Shown here: piece after piece, positions 23,223 through 32,837 of the stretch
Layout of the letters: each line of letters opens with the position of its first letter
Position numbering within the stretch: the stretch's first letter is position 1
Origin: Bacillota bacterium
GTDB lineage: Bacteria > Bacillota > Bacilli > Alicyclobacillales > SLC66
NCBI GenBank assembly: GCA_021805735.1
Contig: JAJZEE010000011.1
Span: 1 to 53,544, forward strand
Length of the DNA stretch: 53,544 nucleotides
Reading direction: 5' to 3'
Notes under the pieces: generated by a model
Database searches by the model: none
Told to the model about the DNA's origin: nothing
What the model saw: only the letters and a program-made list of their open reading frames with translations
Translations under genes and position numbers: made by a program

Positions 23223-23355
23223 GGCATTTCAGGGGAAAACTTTTTATGGAGAAGATTTGCATCTGCTGCCAACAGTCGCGGCGCGATGTGAAGGAATGCC
23301 TGAAACCGCCTTATCCCCGCGGCAATGGCCGGGGGTTTGCGGTTGTTTTTTTTGG

Positions 23356-23586
23356 TTATTCTCTGCGGTTTGTCTGTTCATTCTCATCCTTAATCTCCTG
23401 ACGGAACCCTTCGATGCTGTTGCGCCTGCGCTCATTTTTGGCCTCAATATCCGCCTTGTCGCGGTCGCTCATTTCGTGTTCGTGCGCACGCAGTTTCATT
23501 TCGGCGTGGCGTAAGTTATCCTGTGTGTCCGCAATGTGTTTTTGCAGTTTTTCTACATTGTCACGGCGATCGTCTGGATTGGCCAA
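23356..23586 (-). CDS. tlp: Tlp-family small acid-soluble spore protein
   Basis: 76 residues from a TTG at 23586 with GGGAG about 7 bases upstream; this reproduces the family start (A-N-P-D-D-R-R-D-N-V-E-K-L-Q). The rest, HIADTQDNLRHAEMKL, DRDKADIEAKNERRRNSIEGF and RQEIKDE, is typical of Tlp: highly charged, helical, no Cys. Tlp is a minor SASP made in the forespore, first named for weak thioredoxin-like similarity. It is a clear marker of an endospore former. It is monocistronic and lies between the tRNA cluster and yhaN. Confidence 0.92.
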   Translation of the reverse strand: MANPDDRRDNVEKLQKHIADTQDNLRHAEMKLRAHEHEMSDRDKADIEAKNERRRNSIEGFRQEIKDENEQTNRRE

Positions 23587-23683
23587 TGGTATCACTCCCT
23601 GGTTGCTCGTCTAAGTGGCGCAAGAGTAGTATGAAGCAACAGTCACGGGCATATGCATCAGCACTCCCGTCCGTTGCCCATGG

Positions 23684-26600
23684 TTATTCGAGGTGTATGA
23701 CGTGAACCTCTTCCTGCTCCAGGGCGGCGGCTTCCAATACAGTGTCGTGGCAAGTCAAGTAAATCATCTGTCGCGCACGCGCTTCTTGCGCCAATATATG
23801 CATGTACTCCCGGAGACGCTTCTGATCAAAGTTAACCATCGGATCGTCAAGAACAATCGGTAAAATCAGTTCTCGTTGCGCGTAGTCGCGAATCAAAGCC
23901 AACCGCATCGCAAGATATATCTGTTCCTTCGTACCGCGCGACAACTGACTCACATTCCACTCTCGTTGAAAACGATCGGTACAGATCAGTTCAGGTTTGT
24001 CCGCATCGGCAACGTTGATGCCCAACTGAGTATATTTTCCTTGTGTCACGCGCGTAAAGATCTCCGTGGTTTCCCTGATCGCCTGCGGTTGGCGCTCACG
24101 CTCAAAAGTCTCCCTGGCGCTTCGCATTAGCGTTTCCGCAGTTCTGTACACTGCCCAGGATCTGGCCAGTCGCTGCCGTTCCGTTTCAAGGGTTGCAACG
24201 TTCCAGGCCGCATCCATAGCTCCCACTCCGTCATTCCAGGATCGCAGTTCGGCCTCCAGAGTGGTAATATCCTGAATGCACGCTTCTTCTTCCTGGCGGC
24301 ATTGCCGCCACTCCGCCTCTGCAGACACGAGCGCAGCGTCGAGGTCTTCTCTCGTCACACCACTTAGAGATTCCACACGTAAATCGTAGGCGTCATGCCC
24401 CCCACAAATGCCATACGCCCGCATCCGCTCACCTTGCAACTCCTTTTCCAGTCTCTCGCGGTCAAGATGAATCGCATCAAGTTGATCAAATTCTTCCCGA
24501 GTCGTAACGCCCAAAGCGGACAACACTTGCTCTCTGCGCTCCTTATGGATCCCCCGAGCGCTTCGGTCGGCCTCAATGACTCGTTCGCTGTCGGCCAGCT
24601 TGTCCAGTAGGGTCAGCCTCTTTCTATCCGCCTCCTGAGCTTCCTGCGCAGCCCGCAAAGCCAGTTCCAACCCTGTTTTCAACCGTGTAAAAACAGCGTC
24701 CAGTTCACGTCCATCAGGATCTGCCGCGTTCGCCGCAGCAACCTCCACTCCCTCAGTGTCCGTGTCTGACAGAAGGGCCAAGACTCGCTGGACCGACTCG
24801 TTAAAGCCACTCACGCGTTGTGTGACAATCTCCCGCACCTGCTGTTTGTGCTCAATATCACCACGATTCTCCCGCCACTGTTTCACCAATCGCGCTTCTT
24901 CCAGGAACGGTTGCACAGCGCAAGGGAAGCCGTGCAGATTGAATCTCTCCAAAAAGGCGCGCCATGATTCACATACATCCTCGCAGTTTCGCAAGGTCCG
25001 TTGCTGCTTGTCCAAAGCCTCCCGGTATTCGTTGGTCCGCGAAAGCCACCGGGCATGTCGGCCTCGGGTTTCATCCAGATTTTTCCGCTCCGCCTCTACG
25101 GAACGGGTTTTGACTGCGAGTTCAGTCTGAGCCTGTACGCATTCAGTCGCGCCAAGAGGCTCAACAACTACATGAACGAGGGCGTTCTGCAGGTCTCCAA
25201 TCTGCGTGTTAAGCAGAGCCAATTCATGGTCACAGCGCGCCAATTCACGCTTCGCCTCGGCTGCCGAGTCGACGGCGGCCCTGGGCTGCACTCTTCGCAC
25301 CCACACGAAACCGCTGACAAACAGGGCCAACCCCACGACAATGGTGCCAAGACCCGAGATCACAGCGTTGTGCTGCAGCGCCGCAACTCCCAAGCCGATC
25401 AGCAGACACGAGACGATCGCCAGTACCGTGCGGGCCGCGCCGCGACCCGAGTTACCGTACTCAAGCAGGGCAGCGACGTGTTTTTCCCGACCATCCCTGT
25501 CTGACAGAAGGCGATCACGCGCCGTCATCCGTTCCCGTAGTTCACTCAGGAGCGCGACATCATTTTGAAGATCAGTCAGATCTGCCTCCAACTGAGTACT
25601 CTGAAGTTCCAAATCCGCGGCACTTTCCGTTTGCCAGGAATCAGGCAGGTCGCTCCTTGCCGGGGCGGCCAATTCCCGACAGCGATTCGCCTCTTGGGCT
25701 GCATTGTCCCGATTATTGACGGCTGCCTGTATTTGTTCAGCGAAACCCTTGGCCTCGTCGATCGTAACAGAGCCGAAATCGGCGTTGTTGACAATCTCAT
25801 CCGTCATGTGCGGGGACATTTGGCCACGCAATGAGCGCGAAGCGCGATGAAGCTCTGCCAGTTCCTGATCAAGTGCGGCGATCTGGCGCAACTGCTCTTC
25901 CACGCCGCTGGCCTGCCTGTAGAGCGCCTGCAATTCCGTCGCGAGCGCGAATGCCTGTTGATCAATGACAATTCCGTCATGTTCCCGTCTGCGCGCCTCA
26001 TATATTTCGACATGCTGGCTGAGCTGTCGCTCGACCTGTTCAAGCGCGGCGGTTGAAGCGCTGACGATCTCACGCTGCGCGCCAGTGATTCTTGGCACTT
26101 CAGTGAATTGCCTCAGCTCTTCAGTGAGCAGGACGATATGCTGGTGAATTGGATACAGCTCCACATCTCTACGCAAGCGGAGCCGTCGGGCGTCGATCTC
26201 TACTTCCCGAGCCCTTATGTCGCACGCAAGATTGTCACGGGCGAGCGCAAGTTTCCTGGTAAGCTCCATGTAAGCCTCTGGCGTATCCGAACGGTTCGCT
26301 TCCTGCGCTCGCGCCTCTGTCAGTTTTGCCAGACATTGGCGCAGTTTGGCGTTGCGAGCTCGTCCGTCAGAACTGAAGATGTCGCGCGCCTTCGCTGCAA
26401 ATATCTGTTCGATTTCCACTGGAGAATGTGACCCGAGCATGCCAACTGTGTAGATGCGTCGATGAAGACTTTGATTCAGTTGCTCGATCCCTTCCAATTC
26501 AGCGAGCTGGAAGGTAAATACCGAACGATAGATGAGGTCCTCTACAAGGCCGAGCACTGGCACTGCTTCCCTGATGGCTGGATCGCCCACATAGCTCTCT

Positions 26601-26902
26601 CCGGTCGGCGACGTGAGCATCGGTCGACCGCGTCCGCCTGTCGTCAATGCGCGTTCGAGACGCCACAGGCCCTGTATTCCATCCAGTTCAAAGGTGGCCG
26701 TCCCCCGCGCCGACTGACCAATCAGCGCTGTATTCTCCGCAATGATCGCCTTTCCAAACAACACCCCTCGAAGTCCGGCCAAAATGGTGCTCTTTCCCGC
26801 CTCATTGGGTCCAAACACGATTGTCATGCCGTCAGGCAGATGGTTCAGAACCGGACCATTGTGCTTGCCGACATTGTACAGTGAGAGCGCGCGAAGTTTC
26901 AC
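23684..26902 (-). CDS. yhaN: SMC/Rad50-like ATPase YhaN
   Basis: 1072 residues from a GTG overlapping the yhaO stop (GTGA). Walker A GPNEAGKST near residue 35, signature LSRGTKEQIYLAMRL and Walker B ILPIVLDDPMVNFDQ near the C-terminus flank ~850 residues of mostly coiled coil. The middle contains two adjacent hydrophobic stretches (AIVSCLLIGLGVAAL, ISGLGTIVVGLALFVSGFVWV), typical of YhaN and absent from SbcC/Rad50, implying membrane attachment. It pairs with the metallophosphoesterase YhaO, probably as an SbcCD-like DNA-end processing complex. N-terminal LRALSLYNVGKH and LEDLIY blocks fit the family. The precise role is not established. Confidence 0.88.
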   Translation of the reverse strand: MKLRALSLYNVGKHNGPVLNHLPDGMTIVFGPNEAGKSTILAGLRGVLFGKAIIAENTALIGQSARGTATFELDGIQGLWRLERALTTGGRGRPMLTSPTGESYVGDPAIREAVPVLGLVEDLIYRSVFTFQLAELEGIEQLNQSLHRRIYTVGMLGSHSPVEIEQIFAAKARDIFSSDGRARNAKLRQCLAKLTEARAQEANRSDTPEAYMELTRKLALARDNLACDIRAREVEIDARRLRLRRDVELYPIHQHIVLLTEELRQFTEVPRITGAQREIVSASTAALEQVERQLSQHVEIYEARRREHDGIVIDQQAFALATELQALYRQASGVEEQLRQIAALDQELAELHRASRSLRGQMSPHMTDEIVNNADFGSVTIDEAKGFAEQIQAAVNNRDNAAQEANRCRELAAPARSDLPDSWQTESAADLELQSTQLEADLTDLQNDVALLSELRERMTARDRLLSDRDGREKHVAALLEYGNSGRGAARTVLAIVSCLLIGLGVAALQHNAVISGLGTIVVGLALFVSGFVWVRRVQPRAAVDSAAEAKRELARCDHELALLNTQIGDLQNALVHVVVEPLGATECVQAQTELAVKTRSVEAERKNLDETRGRHARWLSRTNEYREALDKQQRTLRNCEDVCESWRAFLERFNLHGFPCAVQPFLEEARLVKQWRENRGDIEHKQQVREIVTQRVSGFNESVQRVLALLSDTDTEGVEVAAANAADPDGRELDAVFTRLKTGLELALRAAQEAQEADRKRLTLLDKLADSERVIEADRSARGIHKERREQVLSALGVTTREEFDQLDAIHLDRERLEKELQGERMRAYGICGGHDAYDLRVESLSGVTREDLDAALVSAEAEWRQCRQEEEACIQDITTLEAELRSWNDGVGAMDAAWNVATLETERQRLARSWAVYRTAETLMRSARETFERERQPQAIRETTEIFTRVTQGKYTQLGINVADADKPELICTDRFQREWNVSQLSRGTKEQIYLAMRLALIRDYAQRELILPIVLDDPMVNFDQKRLREYMHILAQEARARQMIYLTCHDTVLEAAALEQEEVHVIHLE

Positions 26903-28179
26903 CCGTTCACCCCTCCTTCCCCCACGTACTGCAAAACGAGACTCTGAGCGGCTTCCAGGAGTTCCTGGATCTCTTCGTCTGACAGACGATCGAGCGAAAG
27001 GTCGTGGCCATCATGAAATACCTCGTTCAACACCGGCTTCAAAAACTGTCTGGCTGCCTGTGCATCCTCCCGATAAACTCGCGCACTGCGCAAGAACTCC
27101 CCGATGAATTCACTGCTCCCAGCCAATACGTCGATGTCGACAGGCGGTCTCGTTTTAATCTCCACACCCTCAAGCAACACGGGCAGCGACGCGTTCATCA
27201 CTTCCTGCTCCAGCGTTGACTCGAACTCAGTCTGCGCCCCGAGATCCCTATGCAGCGCGGTTACACCATTCACGATCACTCTGACCACATAGGCGGCGCC
27301 CGCTCCGGCAGCCGCTTCCCGCACACTGCGCAAAACACTCTGCACTGCCTGTCCCAAGTCGTGGATCCCGGAAATATCCGACTCCAGTACGCGCCAGACT
27401 ACCGTGCTCGTCACGCGCGTTTTCATCTCCACGCGCCCCGACCCGTCAACCCCGACGATGAGGCAACCGCGTTCTCCCTCCTCTTTCACATGTCTTCCCT
27501 GTGGATTCCCCGGATACACCACCGCAGGATTGTGCGGCCGCAACACAGCAGGTTTATGAATATGCCCCAGACCCCAGAAATCAAAGTTCCTGCGCATCAG
27601 GTCCTCCAGGCGCGTGGCGCAGTAATTGGCGTGGTCGCCCGCCTGGCCCACCGCACCATGGTACAATCCGAGCGCAAAATCAGCTGTCGCATCACGTTCA
27701 AAATGGGCGGCCAGCGATTGGTATATTTCTGACTGTCCATAGCTGAATCCACTGACCTGAACGCGCGTATCGCGTATCGTGAACACTTGTGACGGCACTC
27801 GATAATCAGGTGCGGGAACGGGAGGCACAGCCGCAAACACAGTGACGTTGTCAGGCCACGCGAGTGGACGCGCGCGACCAAGCGGATCGTGGTTTCCATG
27901 ACTCACGAACACCCGAATGTCCGCACCCCGAAGCCGCTCAAATCCTCTCGCCAACTCAAACTGAACGGCCATCGGCACACGGGTCGAATCAAACAGATCG
28001 CCCGCCACTGTGACAAAATCCACTCTCTCTTCAAGCGCAATGTCAACGATTCGGTCAAACGCTTTATAAGACGCCGCCTGAACACGGCGCAACCACTCCT
28101 GGGGCAGCTGTTTCGCCAGCCCGCTAAAGGGGGTGCCCAGATGTAAATCCGCAGTGTGCAAGAATCGAAATGCGTTCAC
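26899..28179 (-). CDS. yhaO: Metallophosphoesterase, DNA repair exonuclease YhaO (SbcD/Mre11-like)
   Basis: 426 residues from a GTG at 28179 preceded by GGAGGTGG; 12 upstream codons lack coding signal. All calcineurin-type motifs appear: FLHTADLHLG, VAGDLFDSTR, SHGNHDPLGR, LGLYHGAVG, and GLGHIHKP. This is the Mre11/SbcD-type nuclease active site with two metal ions. It overlaps yhaN by 4 bp, so the two are made together, as in the Bacillus yhaO-yhaN-yhaM locus; yhaM is not adjacent here. It probably processes DNA ends with the YhaN ATPase. Confidence 0.92.
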   Translation of the reverse strand: MNAFRFLHTADLHLGTPFSGLAKQLPQEWLRRVQAASYKAFDRIVDIALEERVDFVTVAGDLFDSTRVPMAVQFELARGFERLRGADIRVFVSHGNHDPLGRARPLAWPDNVTVFAAVPPVPAPDYRVPSQVFTIRDTRVQVSGFSYGQSEIYQSLAAHFERDATADFALGLYHGAVGQAGDHANYCATRLEDLMRRNFDFWGLGHIHKPAVLRPHNPAVVYPGNPQGRHVKEEGERGCLIVGVDGSGRVEMKTRVTSTVVWRVLESDISGIHDLGQAVQSVLRSVREAAAGAGAAYVVRVIVNGVTALHRDLGAQTEFESTLEQEVMNASLPVLLEGVEIKTRPPVDIDVLAGSSEFIGEFLRSARVYREDAQAARQFLKPVLNEVFHDGHDLSLDRLSDEEIQELLEAAQSLVLQYVGEGGVNG

Positions 28180-28458
28180 GAGCCACCTCCAGATATGGGC
28201 GTATCCTGTATACACCTACTTCGACAAGGCGTCAGCGGTTCCTGCATCGCCCTATGGTCAATCGACCGGGTCGCAAGAGCACTGCATGCGGCAAGAACAC
28301 GGCATACTGGTAGACAGCGAAAACTCCGGAACGGCGATTGGCGTTCGCTCTCCCGGAGTCTCCGTTGCAGTCTGGCGGCGCGATCGCCCCAAGCGGGCGG
28401 CGGCCATTTTTTCGCGTGTAAAACTCGACCTCGTCAGCAAACAGAGGACGCAACGCGC

Positions 28459-29028
28459 CTAACGATTCTCACAGACCAAGAGATAATGAGCATCGTTTGG
28501 TTTCCGTTCTTTGACCACCGTCATCCCAAGTCTCTCCAAAGCAGTCTTTAAGTCATGCTTGGCAAGGCGGTCAGCAACCGGGGGTCCAAACGATGTCTCC
28601 TGCTTTTCCCACTCCACCATACAGAGCAAGCCGTCTGTCTTTGTGATCCTGCGCAGTTCGCGAAGCGCCTTGTCCAAATCCGGCACCTCGTGCAACACGA
28701 AAGCGCACAGCGCGCGATCCACAGCCCTGTCAGGCAACGGAATCGTCTCCGCCGCGCCCTCAAGCGTCTCAACGTTGGTCAGGCCTTCTTCTTTCGCACG
28801 CTGTTGCAGGGCCGCGAGCATCTTTGGTTCTACATCAATCCCGTATACGATACCCTTCGTTTTGTGAGCCGCCGGAATTGCAAAATAACCCGGACCCACC
28901 CCCACATCGGCCACACTGGTCAGAAGTCCAACAGACAACTCAGTCAATACAGTTTCGGGGGGCAGCAGGCGGTGGCGCTCAGGCGATAGCAAACGTTCCA
29001 TGTGTTCGGGGCCAAAACGATGACTCAA
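28459..29028 (-). CDS. Class I SAM-dependent methyltransferase
   Basis: 189 residues. SAM-binding motif I VADVGVGPGYFAIP, motif II acidic residue in YGIDVEPKML, then VETLEGAAETIPLPDRAVD, ALCAFVLHEVPDLDKALREL and the ITKTDGLLCMVEW block: a UbiE/Methyltransf_11-type fold. The substrate is unknown. It stands alone, 279 bp from yhaO; the interval has no supported gene. Confidence 0.87.
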   Translation of the reverse strand: MSHRFGPEHMERLLSPERHRLLPPETVLTELSVGLLTSVADVGVGPGYFAIPAAHKTKGIVYGIDVEPKMLAALQQRAKEEGLTNVETLEGAAETIPLPDRAVDRALCAFVLHEVPDLDKALRELRRITKTDGLLCMVEWEKQETSFGPPVADRLAKHDLKTALERLGMTVVKERKPNDAHYLLVCENR

Positions 29029-29201
29029 AATGATTTGCTCCTCTCCGTCGTTGGAATCAGCTGCTCATCGGTGAAAATTCGCATCATGGTCTAGCTTATC
29101 CCATCCGGTCGCCAGGAGCAACGCCGGAAGGATCGCTGTACCATCGCCCAGGATAGGTCTCTCAAACCGAACGGATCACAAATGCACCGCATAAAACGAC
29201 A

Positions 29202-29233
29202 GAAACCAAGGCGCCGCACAGACGCCTTGGTTC
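29202..29233 (-). terminator. Terminator of the aco operon
   Basis: GAAACCAAGGCG/CGCCTTGGTTC with a 9-nt loop, 93 bases beyond the acoC stop. On the minus strand the stem is followed by a loose T-rich stretch. Confidence 0.65.
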
Positions 29234-29325
29234 CTATACCAATCATCTACCACCACAGAAATGCCAGTGCGAAAATCCAGGCGAACACATGGCGCTCGAA
29301 AGAGACCCCCTGTGATACAGCGTCG

Positions 29326-30555
29326 TCAAACCATATTTTCCGGTTCGACCAGCACATGAACCAGGGTTTGCAGGAACCTCGCCGCTGGTCCGCCATCCAG
29401 AACACGATGGTCAAAGGTGAGACTGAGCGGCAGTCTCTGCCGCACTTCGAAATTCCCAGTGGCAAGAACTATCTGCTCCTCCACTTTTCCGACGCCCAGA
29501 ATGCCCGCCTCTGGCGGATTCAAGACGGGAGTAAAGAATCCAATTCCATATCCACCAAGATTGGTTACCGTGAAAGTGCTTCCCGTTAACTCATGCGCGG
29601 ACAGTCTGCGCAGTCGCGCCTCCTCTGCCAGACGGCTCGACTCCTGGTGGATTTCCTGCAATGTCAATTGATCGGCATGCCGAATCACTGGAACAAACAG
29701 CCCTTCTTCCGTGTCGACCGCCAGTCCGAGGTTCACGTCTGGATGATGGACAATTCCCGTATCCGTCCAACTCGAGTTGACATGTGGATGCTCGCGAAGA
29801 GCCATGCAGACACCTCGCAAAACCCAATCATTCCAACTCGCCTTCGCAGCCAGCAACTTGCGTTTTTGAGCCAGGACCGTGACGTCCGCCCAGGTGGTGA
29901 TTGTCAATTGGGCGCTTTGCTGCAGGCTTTGCAGCATTCGATCCGCTATGGTTCGACGTATCGCGCTGACGCCGATGACATCTTTAGTTTGCCTCCCGAC
30001 AGTCTTCAGCGAGTCGCTCAGGGAGTTCGAGGCTGAGCCGCTCACTGCCGCGGCGGCCGAGCGACTCGATGCCGCGCCGCGAATGTCCTCCTCAGTCACG
30101 CGGCCGTTCGCGCCCGTTCCCCCCACCGTCGCGGGGTTCACGCCCAACTCCTGCGCCAGCCGTCGCAGACGCGGTGTCATCGGCACAAAATCACCGCGCG
30201 TTTCGGAGGCTCCCGCAGGCGGCACAGGCTCGTGGACCTCCTCGCCTTGCGCAATCTCATGGACAGACTCGCTACGCACCTCCGCGCCATGCGTCAGTTC
30301 CGTCTCAATCAACGCCAAAACATCTCCGACCACTGCAACCTCCGCTCGTTTGATCAAGATTTTTTGGACCATTCCGGCGACAGGAGCTTCCAGTTCGAAG
30401 GTGGCCTTTTCCGTCTGAACCTCAACCAGGGTTTCCCCCGCCTGAACATACTCCCCCTCAGACTTATACCAAATGACAATCAAGCTTTCGGCAATATCTT
30501 CCGACGTTTGCGGCAGTTTGAACTCAAGCACTACTCCGTCCTCCGTCTGCAGCAT
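29326..30555 (-). CDS. acoC: Dihydrolipoamide acetyltransferase E2 of acetoin/2-oxoacid dehydrogenase
   Basis: 409 residues in the classical E2 order. One lipoyl domain (residues ~1-80) with lipoyl-Lys in VQTEKATFELEAP. A peripheral-subunit-binding domain ~125-165 (TPRLRRLAQELGVNPATVGGTGANGRVTEEDI). Ala/Ser-rich linkers. A catalytic core ending in SLTFDHRVLDGGPAARFL with the active-site His and Asp. It transfers acetyl groups to CoA in the multienzyme complex. It follows acoB by 2 bp. Specificity is taken from the AcoR/sigma-54 context; pyruvate or branched-chain substrates cannot be excluded by E2 alone. No E3 gene is present in the window. Confidence 0.9.
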   Translation of the reverse strand: MLQTEDGVVLEFKLPQTSEDIAESLIVIWYKSEGEYVQAGETLVEVQTEKATFELEAPVAGMVQKILIKRAEVAVVGDVLALIETELTHGAEVRSESVHEIAQGEEVHEPVPPAGASETRGDFVPMTPRLRRLAQELGVNPATVGGTGANGRVTEEDIRGAASSRSAAAAVSGSASNSLSDSLKTVGRQTKDVIGVSAIRRTIADRMLQSLQQSAQLTITTWADVTVLAQKRKLLAAKASWNDWVLRGVCMALREHPHVNSSWTDTGIVHHPDVNLGLAVDTEEGLFVPVIRHADQLTLQEIHQESSRLAEEARLRRLSAHELTGSTFTVTNLGGYGIGFFTPVLNPPEAGILGVGKVEEQIVLATGNFEVRQRLPLSLTFDHRVLDGGPAARFLQTLVHVLVEPENMV

Positions 30556-30557
30556 AT

Positions 30558-31580
30558 TTAGTGGCGCACAAGTTGTTCAACCGCTTCGCGAATCTCCTTG
30601 ACACCTGGAACAATCGCCTGCTCCAGTGGACGACTGTACGGAATCGGCACATCCGGCACAGCGAGACGCAAAATGGGAGCTTCCAGGTCATAGAGGGCTT
30701 CCTCCGCTACTATCGCCGCAATTTCTGCTGTCATCCCATAAGATCGATAGTCCTCATCCACGACCAACAGGCGGTGGGTTTTACGCACTGAGTTCAAGAT
30801 AGTCTCCTTGTCCAGCGGCACCAGAGACCGCAAATCAATCACTTCCGCTTCAATACCCTCTACCGCCAGTTGGTTGGCGGCCTCAACAGCGTGATGCATG
30901 GTCATCTGGATACCTACTATGGTGACATCTTTGCCCTCCCGGACTACGTTGGCCTTCCCAAGCGGCACCGTGTACTCTTCCTCTGGAACATGGCCGACCG
31001 AATAGTCGAGTTGATCCATCCAGCCGAGACCCTGCAGGGTCTTGTGAAACATGAAGATCACCGGGTTGTCGTCCCGGATGGCGGAAACCATCATTCCCTT
31101 CAGATCATAAGGAGTCGCTGGAGCGACCACCTTGAGCCCTGGCATATGCGCAAATGTGGCATACAGAGTTTGCGAGTGTTGAGCGGCGTCGCTGTACCCC
31201 CCGCCGACGGCCGTCATCAGCACCATGGGGAGTTTGACATTGCCCCCCGACATGTAATGAATTTTCGCCATATGGTTGTAAATCTGGTCCATACAAACAC
31301 CAAAGAAATCAACAAACATCAGTTCTACAATGGGTCGCATGCCTTCCGCCGCCGCCCCGATGGCCGCTCCGATAAAGGCTGTCTCCGAAATGGGCGTATC
31401 GCGCACGCGTTCCGCCCCAAATCTTTGATGGAGGCCTTCCGCGGAACCAAATATACCGCCATAGGCTCCGACATCTTCCCCCATGACAAAAACGTTCTCG
31501 TCGCGCTCCATTTCCTGGGCAATCGCTTCTGCCATGGCTTTGTTGCCGGTCAACAACCGTCTATGAACAACCGTACTCAC
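30558..31580 (-). CDS. acoB: Dehydrogenase E1 component beta subunit (acetoin dehydrogenase type)
   Basis: 340 residues, transketolase-like E1-beta. It has the N-terminal KAMAEAIAQEMERDENVFVMGEDVG with the conserved Glu, FGVCMDQIYNHMAKIHYMSGG (TPP-site half supplied by beta) and the C-terminal VDLRSLVPLDKETI. It forms the alpha2beta2 E1 heterotetramer with AcoA. It lies 71 bp downstream of acoA and directly before acoC in the same transcript. High confidence in E1-beta; the acetoin assignment rests on the regulator. Confidence 0.92.
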   Translation of the reverse strand: MSTVVHRRLLTGNKAMAEAIAQEMERDENVFVMGEDVGAYGGIFGSAEGLHQRFGAERVRDTPISETAFIGAAIGAAAEGMRPIVELMFVDFFGVCMDQIYNHMAKIHYMSGGNVKLPMVLMTAVGGGYSDAAQHSQTLYATFAHMPGLKVVAPATPYDLKGMMVSAIRDDNPVIFMFHKTLQGLGWMDQLDYSVGHVPEEEYTVPLGKANVVREGKDVTIVGIQMTMHHAVEAANQLAVEGIEAEVIDLRSLVPLDKETILNSVRKTHRLLVVDEDYRSYGMTAEIAAIVAEEALYDLEAPILRLAVPDVPIPYSRPLEQAIVPGVKEIREAVEQLVRH

Positions 31581-31651
31581 GACGTGACTCCTCCTTTATT
31601 TGGAACCCGTATTCTGCAGATCGTCTCTGCCCACGTCAATAACCGACTGCC

Positions 31652-32647
31652 CTACTGAGCTGCCAGATCAAACACATCTTCCAGCGCAGCCCCAGGCTGC
31701 GGGTATGCGCTTTCACGGGCAAACTGGTAGGCCTCGTCGACCGCACTGCGCGCGCGCGTCTCCATGGCGTTCAGTTCGCCTTGCGAAACCCCCTCTTCCA
31801 CCAACAGTGATTTCACCCGTACGATAGGATCTTTTTCACGCAACGCGGGAACCTCATCGATGCCGCGATAGACTTCAGGGTCACCCTGAAAGTGTCCGAG
31901 ATAGCGATAGGTTTCAATCTCAATCAAGGCTGGCCCTTCACCAAGTCTTGCCCGTTTGACAGCGTCTTCGGAAACACGGTACATCTCTACGGGATCGTTG
32001 TTGCGAACGTAAAAACCCGCGATGCCGTATGCGCTGGCCCGTTCCGCATTAAAAGGCACGGCCGTGGAAACCGCCTTGGGAACGGAGATCCCATACGAGT
32101 TATCCTCGACAACCACAATCAGCGGGAGTTTCCAGACGGCCGCCAGATTCAGGGACTCGTGAAAGGCGCCGGCATTGGCTGCTCCCTCGCCAATGAACGC
32201 GACCGCCACCCAGTCCTTCCCTTTCATCTTTGCGGCCAGCGCGGCGCCCACTGCATGCGGAACACCGGCAGCCACGATGCCCCCACAGGAGAATTTGACA
32301 TCCGTATCGAAAAGATGCATGTGCCCCCCTTTTCCCTTACCAAGCCCAGTCTCCTTGCCAAATATCTCTGCCGTCATCCTGTTTAGATCAACGCCCTTGG
32401 CGATGGCGTTATGATGCGGCCGATGAGACGCCGTAACTGTGTCTTCCTTTCGGAGATGAGCGCCGATGCCAACCGCCGCCGGCTCCTGCCCAGCGGCCAG
32501 ATGCATTTCTCCCGGCACCGTGCCCGCTCCGATGTTGAACACAGGATTCTTTCCCTCCATGTACACCTGCACCATGGTTTCCTCATAGAGACGAATCTTG
32601 ACCATCGTTTCATACATCCACTTCAACTTCTCAAGCGGTATGGACAA
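31652..32647 (-). CDS. acoA: Dehydrogenase E1 component alpha subunit (acetoin dehydrogenase type)
   Basis: 331 residues from a TTG at 32647, preceded by GGAGGAG with 6-base spacing; the frame is open 92 codons upstream, but that part covers the promoter and has no homology. It carries the TPP-binding motif in FIGEGAANAGAFHESLNLAA...VVEDNSYGIS (GDG-N type, here GEG), the GKGKGGHMHLFD segment, and the phosphorylation-loop-like YRYLGHFQGDPEVYR. It decarboxylates or oxidises the substrate on TPP. It is the first gene of acoABC, 190 bp after acoR on the same strand, behind a sigma-54 promoter. Confidence 0.92.
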   Translation of the reverse strand: MSIPLEKLKWMYETMVKIRLYEETMVQVYMEGKNPVFNIGAGTVPGEMHLAAGQEPAAVGIGAHLRKEDTVTASHRPHHNAIAKGVDLNRMTAEIFGKETGLGKGKGGHMHLFDTDVKFSCGGIVAAGVPHAVGAALAAKMKGKDWVAVAFIGEGAANAGAFHESLNLAAVWKLPLIVVVEDNSYGISVPKAVSTAVPFNAERASAYGIAGFYVRNNDPVEMYRVSEDAVKRARLGEGPALIEIETYRYLGHFQGDPEVYRGIDEVPALREKDPIVRVKSLLVEEGVSQGELNAMETRARSAVDEAYQFARESAYPQPGAALEDVFDLAAQ

Positions 32648-32705
32648 TCTCTTCTCCTCCTTCAATATTGTGTTCAGGGTGGAATGCACCCTCCACGCAG
32701 TTCCT

Positions 32706-32722
32706 ATGCAAGGTTCGTACCA
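32706..32722 (-). promoter_or_regulatory. Sigma-54 (SigL) promoter of acoABC
   Basis: On the minus strand TGGTACGAACCTTGCAT matches the -24/-12 consensus TGGCAC-N5-TTGCAT with one change and exact spacing. It is 59 bases before the acoA start, and acoR upstream encodes the matching sigma-54 activator. Confidence 0.88.
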
Positions 32723-32772
32723 TGACTGCAAAGGCTTGCCCAGCGCCAATGATGGGGGCAGTCCAACAGAAA

Positions 32773-32795
32773 AAGTGTTCCACCCCGGAACACTT
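32773..32795 (-). promoter_or_regulatory. Probable AcoR upstream activator site
   Basis: Perfect 9-bp inverted repeat AAGTGTTCC - GGGGT - GGAACACTT (minus-strand reading), about 50 bases upstream of the -24 element, a suitable place for an enhancer-binding protein. Confidence 0.72.
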
Positions 32796-32837
32796 TGGCA
32801 CACGCTATTCCGATATAGACACAAAACAGTACACAGT

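Noticed and set aside
23310-23356. GC-rich hairpin CCCCGCGGC/GCCGGGGG with T8 as a tlp terminator
   Set aside because: The T run follows on the plus strand while tlp is on the minus strand; no plus-strand gene ends there.
28180-28458. Plus- and minus-strand frames between yhaO and the methyltransferase
   Set aside because: They mostly overlap flanking genes, lack ribosome sites and have biased compositions; no gene supported.
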